Below, piece by piece: positions 1 to 7,708 of a DNA stretch of 29,106 nt. This stretch comes from Clostridiaceae bacterium AF10-41. Its GTDB lineage: Bacteria; Bacillota; Clostridia; Clostridiales; Clostridiaceae. The translations under genes were made by a program, and so were the position numbers. The stretch's first letter is position 1. Every line of letters begins with the position of its first letter. Below the pieces are notes generated by a model that searched no databases, was not told the DNA's origin, and saw nothing but the letters and a program-made list of their open reading frames with translations. The stretch is taken from the NCBI GenBank assembly GCA_027686065.1, contig JAQCTH010000049.1:1-29106 (forward strand), in the 5' to 3' direction.

Positions 1-245
1 CTTTTATTATCGTATAAAATCAATAATTCTATTAGCATAATCAAATATCCACCTATTATTAACTCAATATTACATGGATTAAATAATTTAAAAACAATCA
101 TACTAAAGGTAAATAACATAATATACGTACATAAACCTTTTCTATTAATATTATTTTTTCTAAATAAATCAATATAATAAGTTCCTATAAATCCACTTAT
201 TAATATACTTAGAATTATGTCAAAAATTATATTTTTAAGATTCAT
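1..245 (-). CDS. AgrC-like membrane sensor histidine kinase, N-terminal part (cut by window edge)
   Basis: A reading frame opens at the ATG ending at base 245 and stays open to the window edge (81 codons seen). Its ribosome site GGAGG at 251-255 lies inside the end of the response-regulator gene, 5 bases before the ATG, and the two genes overlap by 11 bases, which indicates translational coupling. The visible protein starts MNLKNIIFDIILSILISGF and holds two to three hydrophobic segments separated by short basic loops (RKNNINRKG), as expected for the N-terminal membrane part of the multi-pass kinases that partner LytTR regulators. The kinase domain lies outside the window, so the assignment rests on gene order, coupling and hydrophobicity. 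It could be another membrane protein. Confidence 0.6.
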   Translation of the reverse strand, partial: MNLKNIIFDIILSILISGFIGTYYIDLFRKNNINRKGLCTYIMLFTFSMIVFKLFNPCNIELIIGGYLIMLIELLILYDNK

Positions 246-978
246 CCATTCCTCCGTATTCTTTATCTTCAAATATATAGTCTAAATATGCCTTTTTTAC
301 AGCTTTACTTCTTAATCTGCTTAATAAAACCTCTTTACCGCAAACTAATTTTACTGTGGAAGGATTTATATCCTTTATCTTAGTTATATTTACTAAATAC
401 GACCTATGTGTCAGTATGAAATTTTTGTTTTTTAACCTTTTTTCTATATCCTCCATCTTTCCATTGAAGTCTATGCTTTCATCTACTGTATGAATAGTGA
501 TTGTCCTATTTCTTACTTCTATAAACTCTATTTCCTTTATATGTATAGTTCTTATTGAGTTTCCTAGATTAATTAAAATATAATCTTTATAGTTTTTATT
601 AAGCTTATTTATAGCCCTCATAAATATATCTTTAAGCTTTTTATCTTCCTGCCCCTTTATTAAATATGCACTTGCTTCAACATCATATCCATCTAACATA
701 TAGTCACTTGAACTAGTTATAAATATTATTTGTATTCTACTATCAAAACTTCTAATCCTTCTTGCAGTTTCTATACCATTAATATCATCCATTAATATAT
801 CTAAAAATAATATATCATAAATACACACATCTCTTTTTAAATATTCTAACAATTCTTTTCCTGAACTATAGCAATCTATTTCTACATCCATACTTTCTTT
901 TTTACATAATAATTTTAATTTATTTTTTATGGTTTCTTGGAAAATATCTTGATCGTCACATACTGCAATCCTCACCAT
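235..978 (-). CDS. LytTR-family response regulator (AgrA/VirR type)
   Basis: A 247-residue two-domain regulator. Residues 1-125 form a CheY-like receiver with the acidic pair CDD at 7-9, phospho-acceptor D60 in ILFLDILMDD and K108. The usual Lys-Pro after the last beta-strand is Lys-Gly here (YLIKGQ), which is atypical. Residues about 140-240 form a LytTR DNA-binding domain (IEFIEVRNRTITIHT, LTHRSYLVNI, LLSRLRSK). This family activates promoters carrying paired direct repeats in response to a membrane kinase, often in peptide quorum sensing or virulence and bacteriocin control. The downstream, overlapping frame is the likely kinase. A GGAG ribosome site lies 7-8 bases before the ATG. No agrB/agrD-like genes are visible, so the signal is unknown. 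Confidence 0.9.
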   Translation of the reverse strand: MVRIAVCDDQDIFQETIKNKLKLLCKKESMDVEIDCYSSGKELLEYLKRDVCIYDILFLDILMDDINGIETARRIRSFDSRIQIIFITSSSDYMLDGYDVEASAYLIKGQEDKKLKDIFMRAINKLNKNYKDYILINLGNSIRTIHIKEIEFIEVRNRTITIHTVDESIDFNGKMEDIEKRLKNKNFILTHRSYLVNITKIKDINPSTVKLVCGKEVLLSRLRSKAVKKAYLDYIFEDKEYGGMDES

Positions 979-1071
979 ATAACCAATCTCCTTTTAATAT
1001 ATTCAATCTTATTACTAAGTAAAAATAAAAATCTCTCATTTTTTTCATATAATTGCTATAAGTTCCTTAAT

Positions 1072-1101
1072 ATTATATATCTTATGCAAACAGTATGTCC
1101 A
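1072..1101 (-). promoter_or_regulatory. Predicted sigma-A promoter of the LytTR regulator
   Basis: On the minus strand TGGACA (1096-1101, 5 of 6 to TTGACA) is followed after 18 bases by a perfect TATAAT (1072-1077). It lies about 95 bases upstream of the regulator's ATG in a gene-free gap. Prediction from sequence only. Confidence 0.5.
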
Positions 1102-1190
1102 TTGTATTTTGTAATATCTAAAACTATGTTAAGTCTACATTATATTGCTTTTTAGATAACTTATCTATAATAATAATTTATCTAAATATA

Positions 1191-1224
1191 AATAAGCTAC
1201 TAAACTTTTCTTTAGTAGCTTATT
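1191..1224 (-). terminator. Terminator after the EAL gene
   Basis: A perfect 14-bp inverted repeat (AATAAGCTACTAAA at 1191-1204, its complement at 1211-1224, loop of 6) starts 17 bases beyond the EAL stop codon. On the minus strand the U-tract is interrupted. The better T-run is on the plus strand, but no plus-strand gene ends here. Confidence 0.7.
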
Positions 1225-1240
1225 TGTATTTTTTATTAAA

Positions 1241-2146
1241 TTATTCCACTAATGCCTTTACTAGTTGTTTCTCAAATTCTTGTACTTCAATTGGTTTACA
1301 ATACAAATAACCTTGTACAGTTTTGCATCCTATACTTTTTAGAAATTCAGCTTGCTCAATGTGCTCTACACCTTCTGTAATAACCTCTAATCCTAATTCA
1401 TTTGCCATATTAATAACATTAGTTAGAACTATCTTCCCTTTTGTTGAGATGTTTTTTTTATCTAAGAATAATTTATCTAATTTTACTATATCTATTGGAA
1501 GACTTTTTAATAGATTTAAGGCTGAATAACCAGCACCAAAGTCATCTAATGCTACCTTTATACCTAATGCTTTTATTTCTTTAAGGACCTTTATTATTTC
1601 TTCAGATTTCTCTATCATTGTTCTTTCTGTTATTTCTATTTCTATTGAGTTTTTATCCACACAATAGTAATCCATTAGTTCCTTTATATTTTCTATAAAG
1701 TTATGCTCTTCTTTTAAGGTTTCACTAGAAATATTTATTGATATGGGAATAATCTTGTTATAAGCATTTTTCCACCTTTGAAGTATCTTACATACCTCTT
1801 CAAACATATATTTATCTAATTTTGCTATAAAATTATTTTCCTCCAATATAGGAATAAATTTATCTGGAGCAACCTTGCCAACTTTTTTATTATTCCATCT
1901 TACTAATGCTTCTGCTCCAATTAATAAATTATTTTCCAAATTATATTTTCCTTGAAGATATACTTCAAACTCCTTATTCTCTATAGCTTTATTTATATAT
2001 TTCTCTATTTTTAATTCTTTTTTAAAATTAGAATTACACTTGCATCTATATAGATATTTAATAATAAATTTAGAATATATATATGCACCTAATATTAATA
2101 GAAATATATAAAAAGACCTTTCTGTTAGCCATAATAAGTTAATCAT
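1241..2146 (-). CDS. Membrane-anchored EAL-domain cyclic-di-GMP phosphodiesterase
   Basis: A 301-residue protein with one N-terminal membrane segment (about residues 11-32) and an EAL domain (about 50-295); there is no GGDEF domain. The residues known to matter for catalysis and metal binding in EAL enzymes are all present: E79 in EALVRW, N138 in SINIS, E171 in EITE, D201-D202 in DDFGAGYS, K222, E258 in ITEGVE and Q278 in QGYLYCKP. It should therefore be an active enzyme hydrolysing c-di-GMP to pGpG at the inner face of the membrane, lowering the second messenger that controls motility and attachment. The ribosome site GGAGAG precedes the ATG. Its neighbours do not reveal its input, and no separate sensory domain is visible. 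Confidence 0.93.
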   Translation of the reverse strand: MINLLWLTERSFYIFLLILGAYIYSKFIIKYLYRCKCNSNFKKELKIEKYINKAIENKEFEVYLQGKYNLENNLLIGAEALVRWNNKKVGKVAPDKFIPILEENNFIAKLDKYMFEEVCKILQRWKNAYNKIIPISINISSETLKEEHNFIENIKELMDYYCVDKNSIEIEITERTMIEKSEEIIKVLKEIKALGIKVALDDFGAGYSALNLLKSLPIDIVKLDKLFLDKKNISTKGKIVLTNVINMANELGLEVITEGVEHIEQAEFLKSIGCKTVQGYLYCKPIEVQEFEKQLVKALVE

Positions 2147-2183
2147 ATAACCGTCTCTCCATCTTTAGTTTAATATCCCTAAT

Positions 2184-2212
2184 ATTATATTCAGTTAACT
2201 TTAATATGGCTA
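2184..2212 (-). promoter_or_regulatory. Possible promoter of the EAL gene
   Basis: A perfect minus-strand TATAAT (2184-2189) has a weak -35, TAGCCA (2207-2212), 17 bases upstream, about 38 bases before the EAL ATG. The -35 is poor, so this is only a candidate. Confidence 0.35.
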
Positions 2213-2243
2213 CTATATTTATTTTTCCTTCATTATTGTTAAT

Positions 2244-3500
2244 TTAAATATAACTTTTTATATTTTTATCTTGTTTCTTATTAATAACATTATTTTTTAT
2301 TGCACCATAAGCTAGTACTAATATAGCTATTAATACGATAGATAAGTATGTTAATCCAAATACATGTATTCCAAATCTTTCATATAGTCTTCCTGTAGAT
2401 AAATTTAATAAGCTAGGCAATATTGTAGATGAAAATGAACTTAATAATATAAATGCTATAAAATGCTGCTCTACTGGTACCATTTGCCCAATTAATTTAT
2501 TTTGAACTTGTAAGACTATTGCTGTAACGATTCCATGTAGTGTTGTTACAATTAAAATCAATATATATGAAGTTGTATATGCCATCGCTCCCCATCTAAT
2601 AACTAAAAATCCTAGTGCTATTGCCAGTGCTACATCATTTTTCTTTAATACTTTAATTTTATCAAAGGTTAATAATAATAAAACTTCAAATATAACCATT
2701 ACAAATGGTATTAAAGCTATTACTGATTTTGATACCTTCAAATCAATCATCATCATTTGAAGTCCATATCCTGAGGCTGCATTTTGTGTTCCTGTAATTA
2801 TTGATATTATTATTAAGGCTTTTATATAAGCAGTATTTTTTATTAACTCCTTTAATGAACTAATAAGTTTTTTCTCTTTAACCTTAATTATTTTATGATT
2901 TTCTAAAGCTTCATCTGGTATTTCTTGAATATTATTTAACATAATAACACTTAAAGTTACTAAAAGTATTCCAACAACTATGGCTAAATACACATCTCCT
3001 AACCCTATTGCTATTGGAGCTACTATTCCAGCTAGTCCATATCCTATAGTAGATCTTACTCTTATATTTCCATATGACCCTTTATTAATCTTTGATATAT
3101 TCAATAAATATTTATCATTTAAAGTCCCATTCGGTTGAAGTAAAATTGATCTTAACAAATTTATTATAAAGAATAGAATAAAATTGTTTATTATTATAAG
3201 TAATCCTATAGTTACTATATTAGATAAATGCACAATTCTACTAAAGCCTATTACCTTTTTATACTTATCTAATATACTGCCCCAAATAAAAAATATAGGT
3301 AATATTATTAATGGAGTAGTTCCTACAATTAAACTTATTTCTCTTACGCTAAACCCCTTTATAGAGCTTAAAAACAATACAAAAACACTTCCAATTATAT
3401 TTACTCCTAAAGAAGAAACTAATAGATAATTCGAAAACTTCTTAGTAGATATATTTACTATTTTAACTCCCCCCTTAGCATTAATTAACCCTTTAATCAT
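2244..3500 (-). CDS. Major facilitator superfamily transporter, possibly for a sugar
   Basis: About 418 residues with about twelve hydrophobic segments in two halves and a basic central loop (near residues 205-220), the MFS layout. Short motifs such as the polar LDKYKK after helix 2 and LYERFG near helix 11 fit the family. No motif gives the substrate. It follows the GH13 alpha-glucosidase, so export or uptake of a sugar is plausible but inferred. The start is doubtful: the ATG at 3500 has no visible ribosome site, whereas a very strong one (AAGGGGGGAG, 3467-3476) sits 5 bases before an in-frame ATA codon (I14, 3459-3461) with no ATG, GTG or TTG at the right distance. The real N-terminus may be near residue 14. 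Confidence 0.8.
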   Translation of the reverse strand: MIKGLINAKGGVKIVNISTKKFSNYLLVSSLGVNIIGSVFVLFLSSIKGFSVREISLIVGTTPLIILPIFFIWGSILDKYKKVIGFSRIVHLSNIVTIGLLIIINNFILFFIINLLRSILLQPNGTLNDKYLLNISKINKGSYGNIRVRSTIGYGLAGIVAPIAIGLGDVYLAIVVGILLVTLSVIMLNNIQEIPDEALENHKIIKVKEKKLISSLKELIKNTAYIKALIIISIITGTQNAASGYGLQMMMIDLKVSKSVIALIPFVMVIFEVLLLLTFDKIKVLKKNDVALAIALGFLVIRWGAMAYTTSYILILIVTTLHGIVTAIVLQVQNKLIGQMVPVEQHFIAFILLSSFSSTILPSLLNLSTGRLYERFGIHVFGLTYLSIVLIAILVLAYGAIKNNVINKKQDKNIKSYI

Positions 3501-3582
3501 TTACAACAAATATTATTATAGTTTTAATACTTATTAATCTCAATGCAATATAATTCAATTTTATATACTATATTTTTATATC

Positions 3583-3605
3583 ACCCCTGGGGTCCAAAAA
3601 ATTGG
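3583..3605. repeat. Intergenic repeat motif, copy 1
   Basis: Plus-strand bases 3589-3605 (GGGGTCCAAAAAATTGG) are identical over 17 bases to 20429-20445, 17 kb away, upstream of another sugar gene and in the same orientation. Here the motif is preceded by ACCCCT, making the short palindrome ACCCCTGGGGT; the second palindromic arm seen in copy 2 is absent. The function is unknown. Confidence 0.7.
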
Positions 3606-3695
3606 AAATTAGCTCTAATATTTCTCAGAAAAATAATGGAGCTGTCTTATAGACAGCCCAATTATTTTTTCAACAACTCCATTAAGAGCTAATTT
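3606..3695. repeat. 90-bp element bounded by an 11-bp perfect inverted repeat
   Basis: AAATTAGCTCT (3606-3616) and its exact complement AGAGCTAATTT (3685-3695) flank the GH13 terminator, and the right arm includes the GH13 stop codon. In the GH13 transcript the arms could pair around the inner terminator hairpin and give a two-tier stem. It may be mRNA end structure rather than a mobile element; no target duplication is evident. Confidence 0.5.
3627..3666 (-). terminator. Rho-independent terminator after the GH13 gene
   Basis: On the minus strand AATAATTGGGCTGTC pairs with GACAGCTCCATTATT around the loop TATAA (stem 3632-3666, a GC-rich core plus A-U ends), followed by a run of T at 3627-3632. 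It lies just past the GH13 stop codon and closes the LacI to GH13 operon. Confidence 0.85.
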
Positions 3696-5281
3696 TTTAA
3701 AAGTATTATTGTAAATTCATATGGTTCTAAAATAATATTTTTATCTTTTTCAATTTTGCCATATAGTATTTTGCCAGAGATTTCTGCTTTGTATTTTTTA
3801 TTACTAAAATTTATTATCACTTTGATTTTTTGTTCCTTATATTTTCTTTCAAAAACTAAAACATCATCATATAAAGAAATATTTTCATATCCTCCATATA
3901 GTAAACATTCATTATTATATCTTAATTTAATTAAGCCTTTATATAAATTAAGTAGGCTATCACTAGTATTTTCACAATATTCAACAGTTTCTATATCTTT
4001 TTTATCATCAATATTAATCCAAGGCTTCATTTCTGAAAATCCGTAATATTTACTGTTATTCCATTGCATAGGGCTTCTAGATTTATCTCTAGAACTATTA
4101 TTCGCACTTTCTAATGCTTCTTTATGGCTTTTACCTTTATTTATTTCTATATTATATTTTGTTACTCCTTGGACATCATTCATTTTGTTCATATCGTTAC
4201 AAAATAAATTTTTCATTCCAATTTCTTCTCCAAAATAAATAAATGGAACTCCATAGGCAGTTAATAAAAATGCTGCCATAGCTCTTTCTATTCCAGCTCT
4301 TTCACCTTCTGGATTAAATCGTGATATACTTCTCTCCATATCATGACTGTTAAAAAATATAGTAGGAATTTGATTTTCTGAATACTTATTGTTCATTTCT
4401 TTTATTTCTTTATATAATTTTTCTGCTGAAAAATCTTTCATACTTCCTAAATTAAAATTAAATACTACATCTAAAAGATCTTTTCCTGAGTAATTTATTA
4501 ACTCATCTATTTTTTCTGAACCAACTTCACCAACAAGAAATGCATCTTTTTTAATACTTTTTATGTCCTTTGAAAGTTTTTTTATAATATCTAAAATTCC
4601 ATTTTGATCTTTATCAAATTTATGGATTTGCTCTCCTTTTTCATCATAAGGATTATTATTTTCTAAATTTTCATTTACTGTTAAGAAATTAATAACATCA
4701 AATCTAAATCCATCTACTCCAATATTTAGCCAGAACTTTAAAATCTCTAGCATTTCATGATAAACCTTTGGATTTGCCCAATTTAAATCTACTTGTTCCT
4801 TTGCAAAAGCATGATAATAGTATTCTTTTGTTAAATTATCATATTCCCATGCATCTCCTCCAAAAAATGATTCCCAATTGTTAGGCTTATTTTTTCTCCA
4901 GATATAGAAGTCTCTTTTATCATTATCCTTAGAGCATTTTGACTTTTTAAACCATGGATGTTCGCTGGAAGTATGGTTAAGTACTATATCAATAATTATT
5001 TTTATATTTAAATTATGTGCCTTTTCTAAGAAATTTTTAAAGTCATCTAAAGTCCCATAATCTTTATCTATATTATAATAATCTGATATATCATATCCAT
5101 TATCAACCTTAGGTGATGGATAAAATGGAGTTAACCAAATTCCCCTAACTCCAAGTTCACTTAAATAGTTTAATTTTGAAGTTATTCCTTTGAAATCTCC
5201 TATACCATCATTGTTGCCATCCTTAAAACTAGGCATATATATTTCATAAAAAACACTTTCTTTCCACCATGTTTTTATCAT
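3689..5281 (-). CDS. GH13 alpha-glucosidase (oligo-1,6-glucosidase-like)
   Basis: A 530-residue cytoplasmic enzyme without signal peptide, the usual length for the oligo-1,6-glucosidase branch of GH13. The four classic regions are present: DIVLNHT (98-104), GFRFDV with nucleophile D195, VGEVGS with acid/base E252, and NSHD with D314. The opening WWKESVFYEIYMPSF and the stretch DNGYDISDYY are typical of alpha-glucosidases acting on short oligosaccharides. Region IV reads HDMERS rather than the common HDQPR, so linkage preference cannot be assigned by analogy with maltose, isomaltose or trehalose-6-phosphate enzymes. The gap to the upstream DUF1861 gene is 10 bases, showing co-transcription, with AGGAG 7 bases before the ATG. 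It probably hydrolyses a glucose-capped oligosaccharide imported by a neighbouring transporter (inference). Confidence 0.88.
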   Translation of the reverse strand: MIKTWWKESVFYEIYMPSFKDGNNDGIGDFKGITSKLNYLSELGVRGIWLTPFYPSPKVDNGYDISDYYNIDKDYGTLDDFKNFLEKAHNLNIKIIIDIVLNHTSSEHPWFKKSKCSKDNDKRDFYIWRKNKPNNWESFFGGDAWEYDNLTKEYYYHAFAKEQVDLNWANPKVYHEMLEILKFWLNIGVDGFRFDVINFLTVNENLENNNPYDEKGEQIHKFDKDQNGILDIIKKLSKDIKSIKKDAFLVGEVGSEKIDELINYSGKDLLDVVFNFNLGSMKDFSAEKLYKEIKEMNNKYSENQIPTIFFNSHDMERSISRFNPEGERAGIERAMAAFLLTAYGVPFIYFGEEIGMKNLFCNDMNKMNDVQGVTKYNIEINKGKSHKEALESANNSSRDKSRSPMQWNNSKYYGFSEMKPWINIDDKKDIETVEYCENTSDSLLNLYKGLIKLRYNNECLLYGGYENISLYDDVLVFERKYKEQKIKVIINFSNKKYKAEISGKILYGKIEKDKNIILEPYEFTIILLKN

Positions 5282-5291
5282 AATAAGTCTC

Positions 5292-6209
5292 CTATTTAAA
5301 TGGATTATCTATTTCGATTAATTGAGCTTCCGCATCACTAATTCCTGCATAAAGTACTGCTCTATCTCCATTTAAAATTAATCCGCCACTAAAAACCACA
5401 TCTTCTAAATCTAATCTCTTTGCTTCTCCTGGCTTGAAATTTTTTCTTATTGCTATTATCTTTTGATCCCTAACCTCTAATGTATTTATATCTAATTTAA
5501 AAGTCATTGGATAATAGTGTCTATTCATTTCCTTATCAAAACAAGCAATGTGCCCAAGTATTCCTAATGTTGAATCATCTAAAGCTCTTGCCTCATTAGC
5601 TCCGCCCCATTCCTCATCTATAAATAAACTATCTATAAAGGGTGCATTATCTATAACATCTATATTTAAGTCTTCTAATTCAGATATTATAGTAAGGCCA
5701 ATCTTTCCTCTTCCACCCTTTTCCCCTTGAGGTCTTGTAAGTACTCCAATTTTATTATTTTTTAATTGAACTAATCTTAAATCCTTCATTCCATCAGGTC
5801 CTACGAAGAATTTTTTTAAAGAAGAAATATTTTCACCTTTATAAAAAATAGTTCTCCATTTTAAGGTATTTTCTTTTTCTGGATCTTTGAATACCTCGAC
5901 TCCTCCAATTATTAATTCATTATTTATTTTAGTGAAGAAAGGATCTTGCAGTTTAAACTTTGGATACTCCTCAATTGGGTGCCATACATTCTTTTTTTCT
6001 TCAAAAAAGTAAACTGTAGAATCTTCACTATCTCTAGCTTCTACCCTGCCAGCTATAACTAATCGTTCTTCATTTATAAAAGGAGCTGATATATTATAGA
6101 CATCATTTTTTCCTACATTAATAAACTCTATTTTTTCTACATTATATATATTAATTTCACTATCTAAATACTTTTTTAATAATGTTGAACATGTTTCCTT
6201 AATATTCAT
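5292..6209 (-). CDS. DUF1861-like five-bladed beta-propeller protein, divergent GH130 relative
   Basis: A 305-residue soluble protein with no signal peptide. The ATG ending at 6209 is chosen because GGAGGAG lies 6 bases upstream; an in-frame GTG at 6224 overlaps that ribosome site and is unlikely. Several short blocks line up in order with the GH130 enzyme at 7709-8794: VYNISAPFINEE with VFNCGACKYNDE, AGRVEA with LCRVAE, QDPFFTKI with EDPRITKI, and near the C-terminus DVVFSGG with NVVFTCG and YAGISDA with YYGAADD. The Asp of the DP motif (D89), equivalent to the presumed GH130 general acid, is kept, whereas the preceding Glu is Gln. From memory the protein resembles the DUF1861 family, whose activity I cannot state. 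Co-transcription with LacI and GH13 points to oligosaccharide metabolism. Confidence 0.72.
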   Translation of the reverse strand: MNIKETCSTLLKKYLDSEINIYNVEKIEFINVGKNDVYNISAPFINEERLVIAGRVEARDSEDSTVYFFEEKKNVWHPIEEYPKFKLQDPFFTKINNELIIGGVEVFKDPEKENTLKWRTIFYKGENISSLKKFFVGPDGMKDLRLVQLKNNKIGVLTRPQGEKGGRGKIGLTIISELEDLNIDVIDNAPFIDSLFIDEEWGGANEARALDDSTLGILGHIACFDKEMNRHYYPMTFKLDINTLEVRDQKIIAIRKNFKPGEAKRLDLEDVVFSGGLILNGDRAVLYAGISDAEAQLIEIDNPFK

Positions 6210-6257
6210 ATGTTTCTCCTCCACTAGGTATTTAATTACATAAATTCTATCATTAAT

Positions 6258-6443
6258 TTAATTAGCAGCTGAATGTTCTGCACAAAACCCCATTGAACAA
6301 GCTGTATCTATACATACTCCTCTATATAAATTGCCTGATGTAGTTAGTATTGCAGCTACTACTCCCCCAGCCTCTACGCAATCTGGTAGTCTTCTTGGCT
6401 TAAGAACTTCTTTTGCATATTCACTCAATTTATTAAAATCCAT
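6258..6443 (-). pseudogene. Truncated cytidine/blasticidin-S deaminase-like gene
   Basis: Sixty-one codons starting at the ATG ending at 6443, with GGGAG a few bases upstream; a TTG further upstream overlaps that site. The protein matches the N-terminal half of the small zinc deaminases: EAGGVVAAILTTSGNLYRG, then GVCIDTA and the zinc/catalytic motif CAEHSA with catalytic Glu. It stops two codons after this motif. Intact family members run about 130-140 residues and need the later PCxxC zinc ligands, which I do not find in any frame of the 48 bases before the next gene. It is therefore most likely a dead remnant left by a deletion, carried within the LacI to DUF1861 operon 16 bases after the LacI stop codon. 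Confidence 0.75.
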
Positions 6444-6459
6444 AATTTCTCCCAATAAG

Positions 6460-7500
6460 TTAAATCTTTTTATTTCCTACAGAATCTCTTTCAACTATTT
6501 CTACACTAAGTATAGTTTTTTCATCGGGATAATTTTTATTTTCTAATCTCCAAATTAATCTATCTACTGCTTTCCTTCCCATAAAATCCTTTTCTACTCT
6601 TACCGTTGTTAACTTCGGCTCTATAAGTGAACCCAAAACTATATCATCAAATCCAACAACTGCTATATCAGTTGGAACACTGTATCCAAGCTCTTTTAAT
6701 GCTGATATTAAAGATATTGCAGCATTATCATTAGAACAAATAAATGCTTCAGGCATTAATTTTATATTTTTCACTGTTTCTTTTACTGCCTCTAAGTTCT
6801 TGTTTATTATATGTTCTTCAATTTCATATAATATAGAATTACTATCTATAAATTCATCTAATTCTCTATATGTTTTGAATTCTAAAAATTTTTTTATTGA
6901 TTCTCTATATCCAAAGTATCTTTCCTTTATGCTTAAAGAATAATCTAAATCACCAAAAAAACCTATATTTTTATATCCTCTTTCTATTAATAACTTTGTA
7001 ATATTGAAGCTTCCTAGTTTATTATCAGTTAATATACTATCAGTACTTTCTAATAAAGATGTATGATCTACCAAAACTACAGGTATCTTATAAGATTTTA
7101 GTTTTACTAAGTAATCATCATCTATATTTCCTATTACTATTATTCCACATACCTTTTTACTTTCTATACAGCTTGGTATACTCTTTTCTGATTCATTTAT
7201 TAGGCATGTAATGATATCATATCCTTTACGCCTTGATTCATCTCCAATACCCATCATAATCTTGCCATAGAAATTATTATCTTCAAAATAATATTTCTTA
7301 ATAATTACACAAATATTTTTATTTGCAAAAGTCTTTATAAATTTAGGTGACTTATCTAAATAGCCTAATTCTTCTGCCATATCTAAAACTTGCTTTCTAG
7401 TTTCTTCGCTAACTCCGGCCTTACTATTTAAAGCTAGTGATACTGCATTAATTGATATATTTAATTTTTCAGCTATATCCTTCATTGTTATTTTTCCCAT
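6460..7500 (-). CDS. LacI-family transcriptional regulator
   Basis: 346 residues from the ATG ending at 7500, which has AGGAGA six bases upstream; an upstream in-frame TTG abuts the ribosome site and is rejected. Residues 2-45 are the LacI helix-turn-helix and hinge helix (MKDIAEKLNISINAVSLALN, then GVSEETRKQVLDMAEELGY). The rest is a periplasmic-binding-protein-like sensor (GIIVIGNID, PVVLVDHT, PEAFICSNDNAAISLI, VGFDD, KLTTVRV). It probably represses the adjacent sugar genes until a specific oligosaccharide or sugar phosphate binds. It lies between the ABC/GH130 operon and the DUF1861/GH13 genes, so it may control both. Its effector and operator are not known from sequence. Confidence 0.92.
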   Translation of the reverse strand: MGKITMKDIAEKLNISINAVSLALNSKAGVSEETRKQVLDMAEELGYLDKSPKFIKTFANKNICVIIKKYYFEDNNFYGKIMMGIGDESRRKGYDIITCLINESEKSIPSCIESKKVCGIIVIGNIDDDYLVKLKSYKIPVVLVDHTSLLESTDSILTDNKLGSFNITKLLIERGYKNIGFFGDLDYSLSIKERYFGYRESIKKFLEFKTYRELDEFIDSNSILYEIEEHIINKNLEAVKETVKNIKLMPEAFICSNDNAAISLISALKELGYSVPTDIAVVGFDDIVLGSLIEPKLTTVRVEKDFMGRKAVDRLIWRLENKNYPDEKTILSVEIVERDSVGNKKI

Positions 7501-7616
7501 GCTCAATCTCCTAATAATCCCGTTATTTTGTATTCAATCTATTTATTAATTCTTTATAAAGTCCTATTAATCCTTTACTTAGAATTATTTTTCTACATAT
7601 TTTTCTATATTTTATT

Positions 7617-7646
7617 ATTATAACTTAAGAATATTAACAGTTTTAA
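7617..7646 (-). promoter_or_regulatory. Predicted promoter of the LacI to GH13 operon
   Basis: Minus-strand TATAAT (7617-7622) with TTAAAA (7641-7646) 18 bases upstream, about 115 bases before the LacI ATG. No terminator is evident between the GH130 stop codon and this site, so read-through from the upstream operon is also possible. Confidence 0.5.
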
Positions 7647-7708
7647 TAAATAACATAGCGCTGAATTTGATACAAGTTTTGAATCATCACACTATATTGT
7701 CTACTGAT

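Noticed and set aside
937..1155. Plus-strand frame and possible small peptide genes (agrD-like) in the gap upstream of the LytTR regulator
   Set aside because: The plus-strand frame is hydrophobic low-complexity translation of A/T-rich DNA without a start signal. No minus-strand frame with a pheromone-like core and ribosome site was found.
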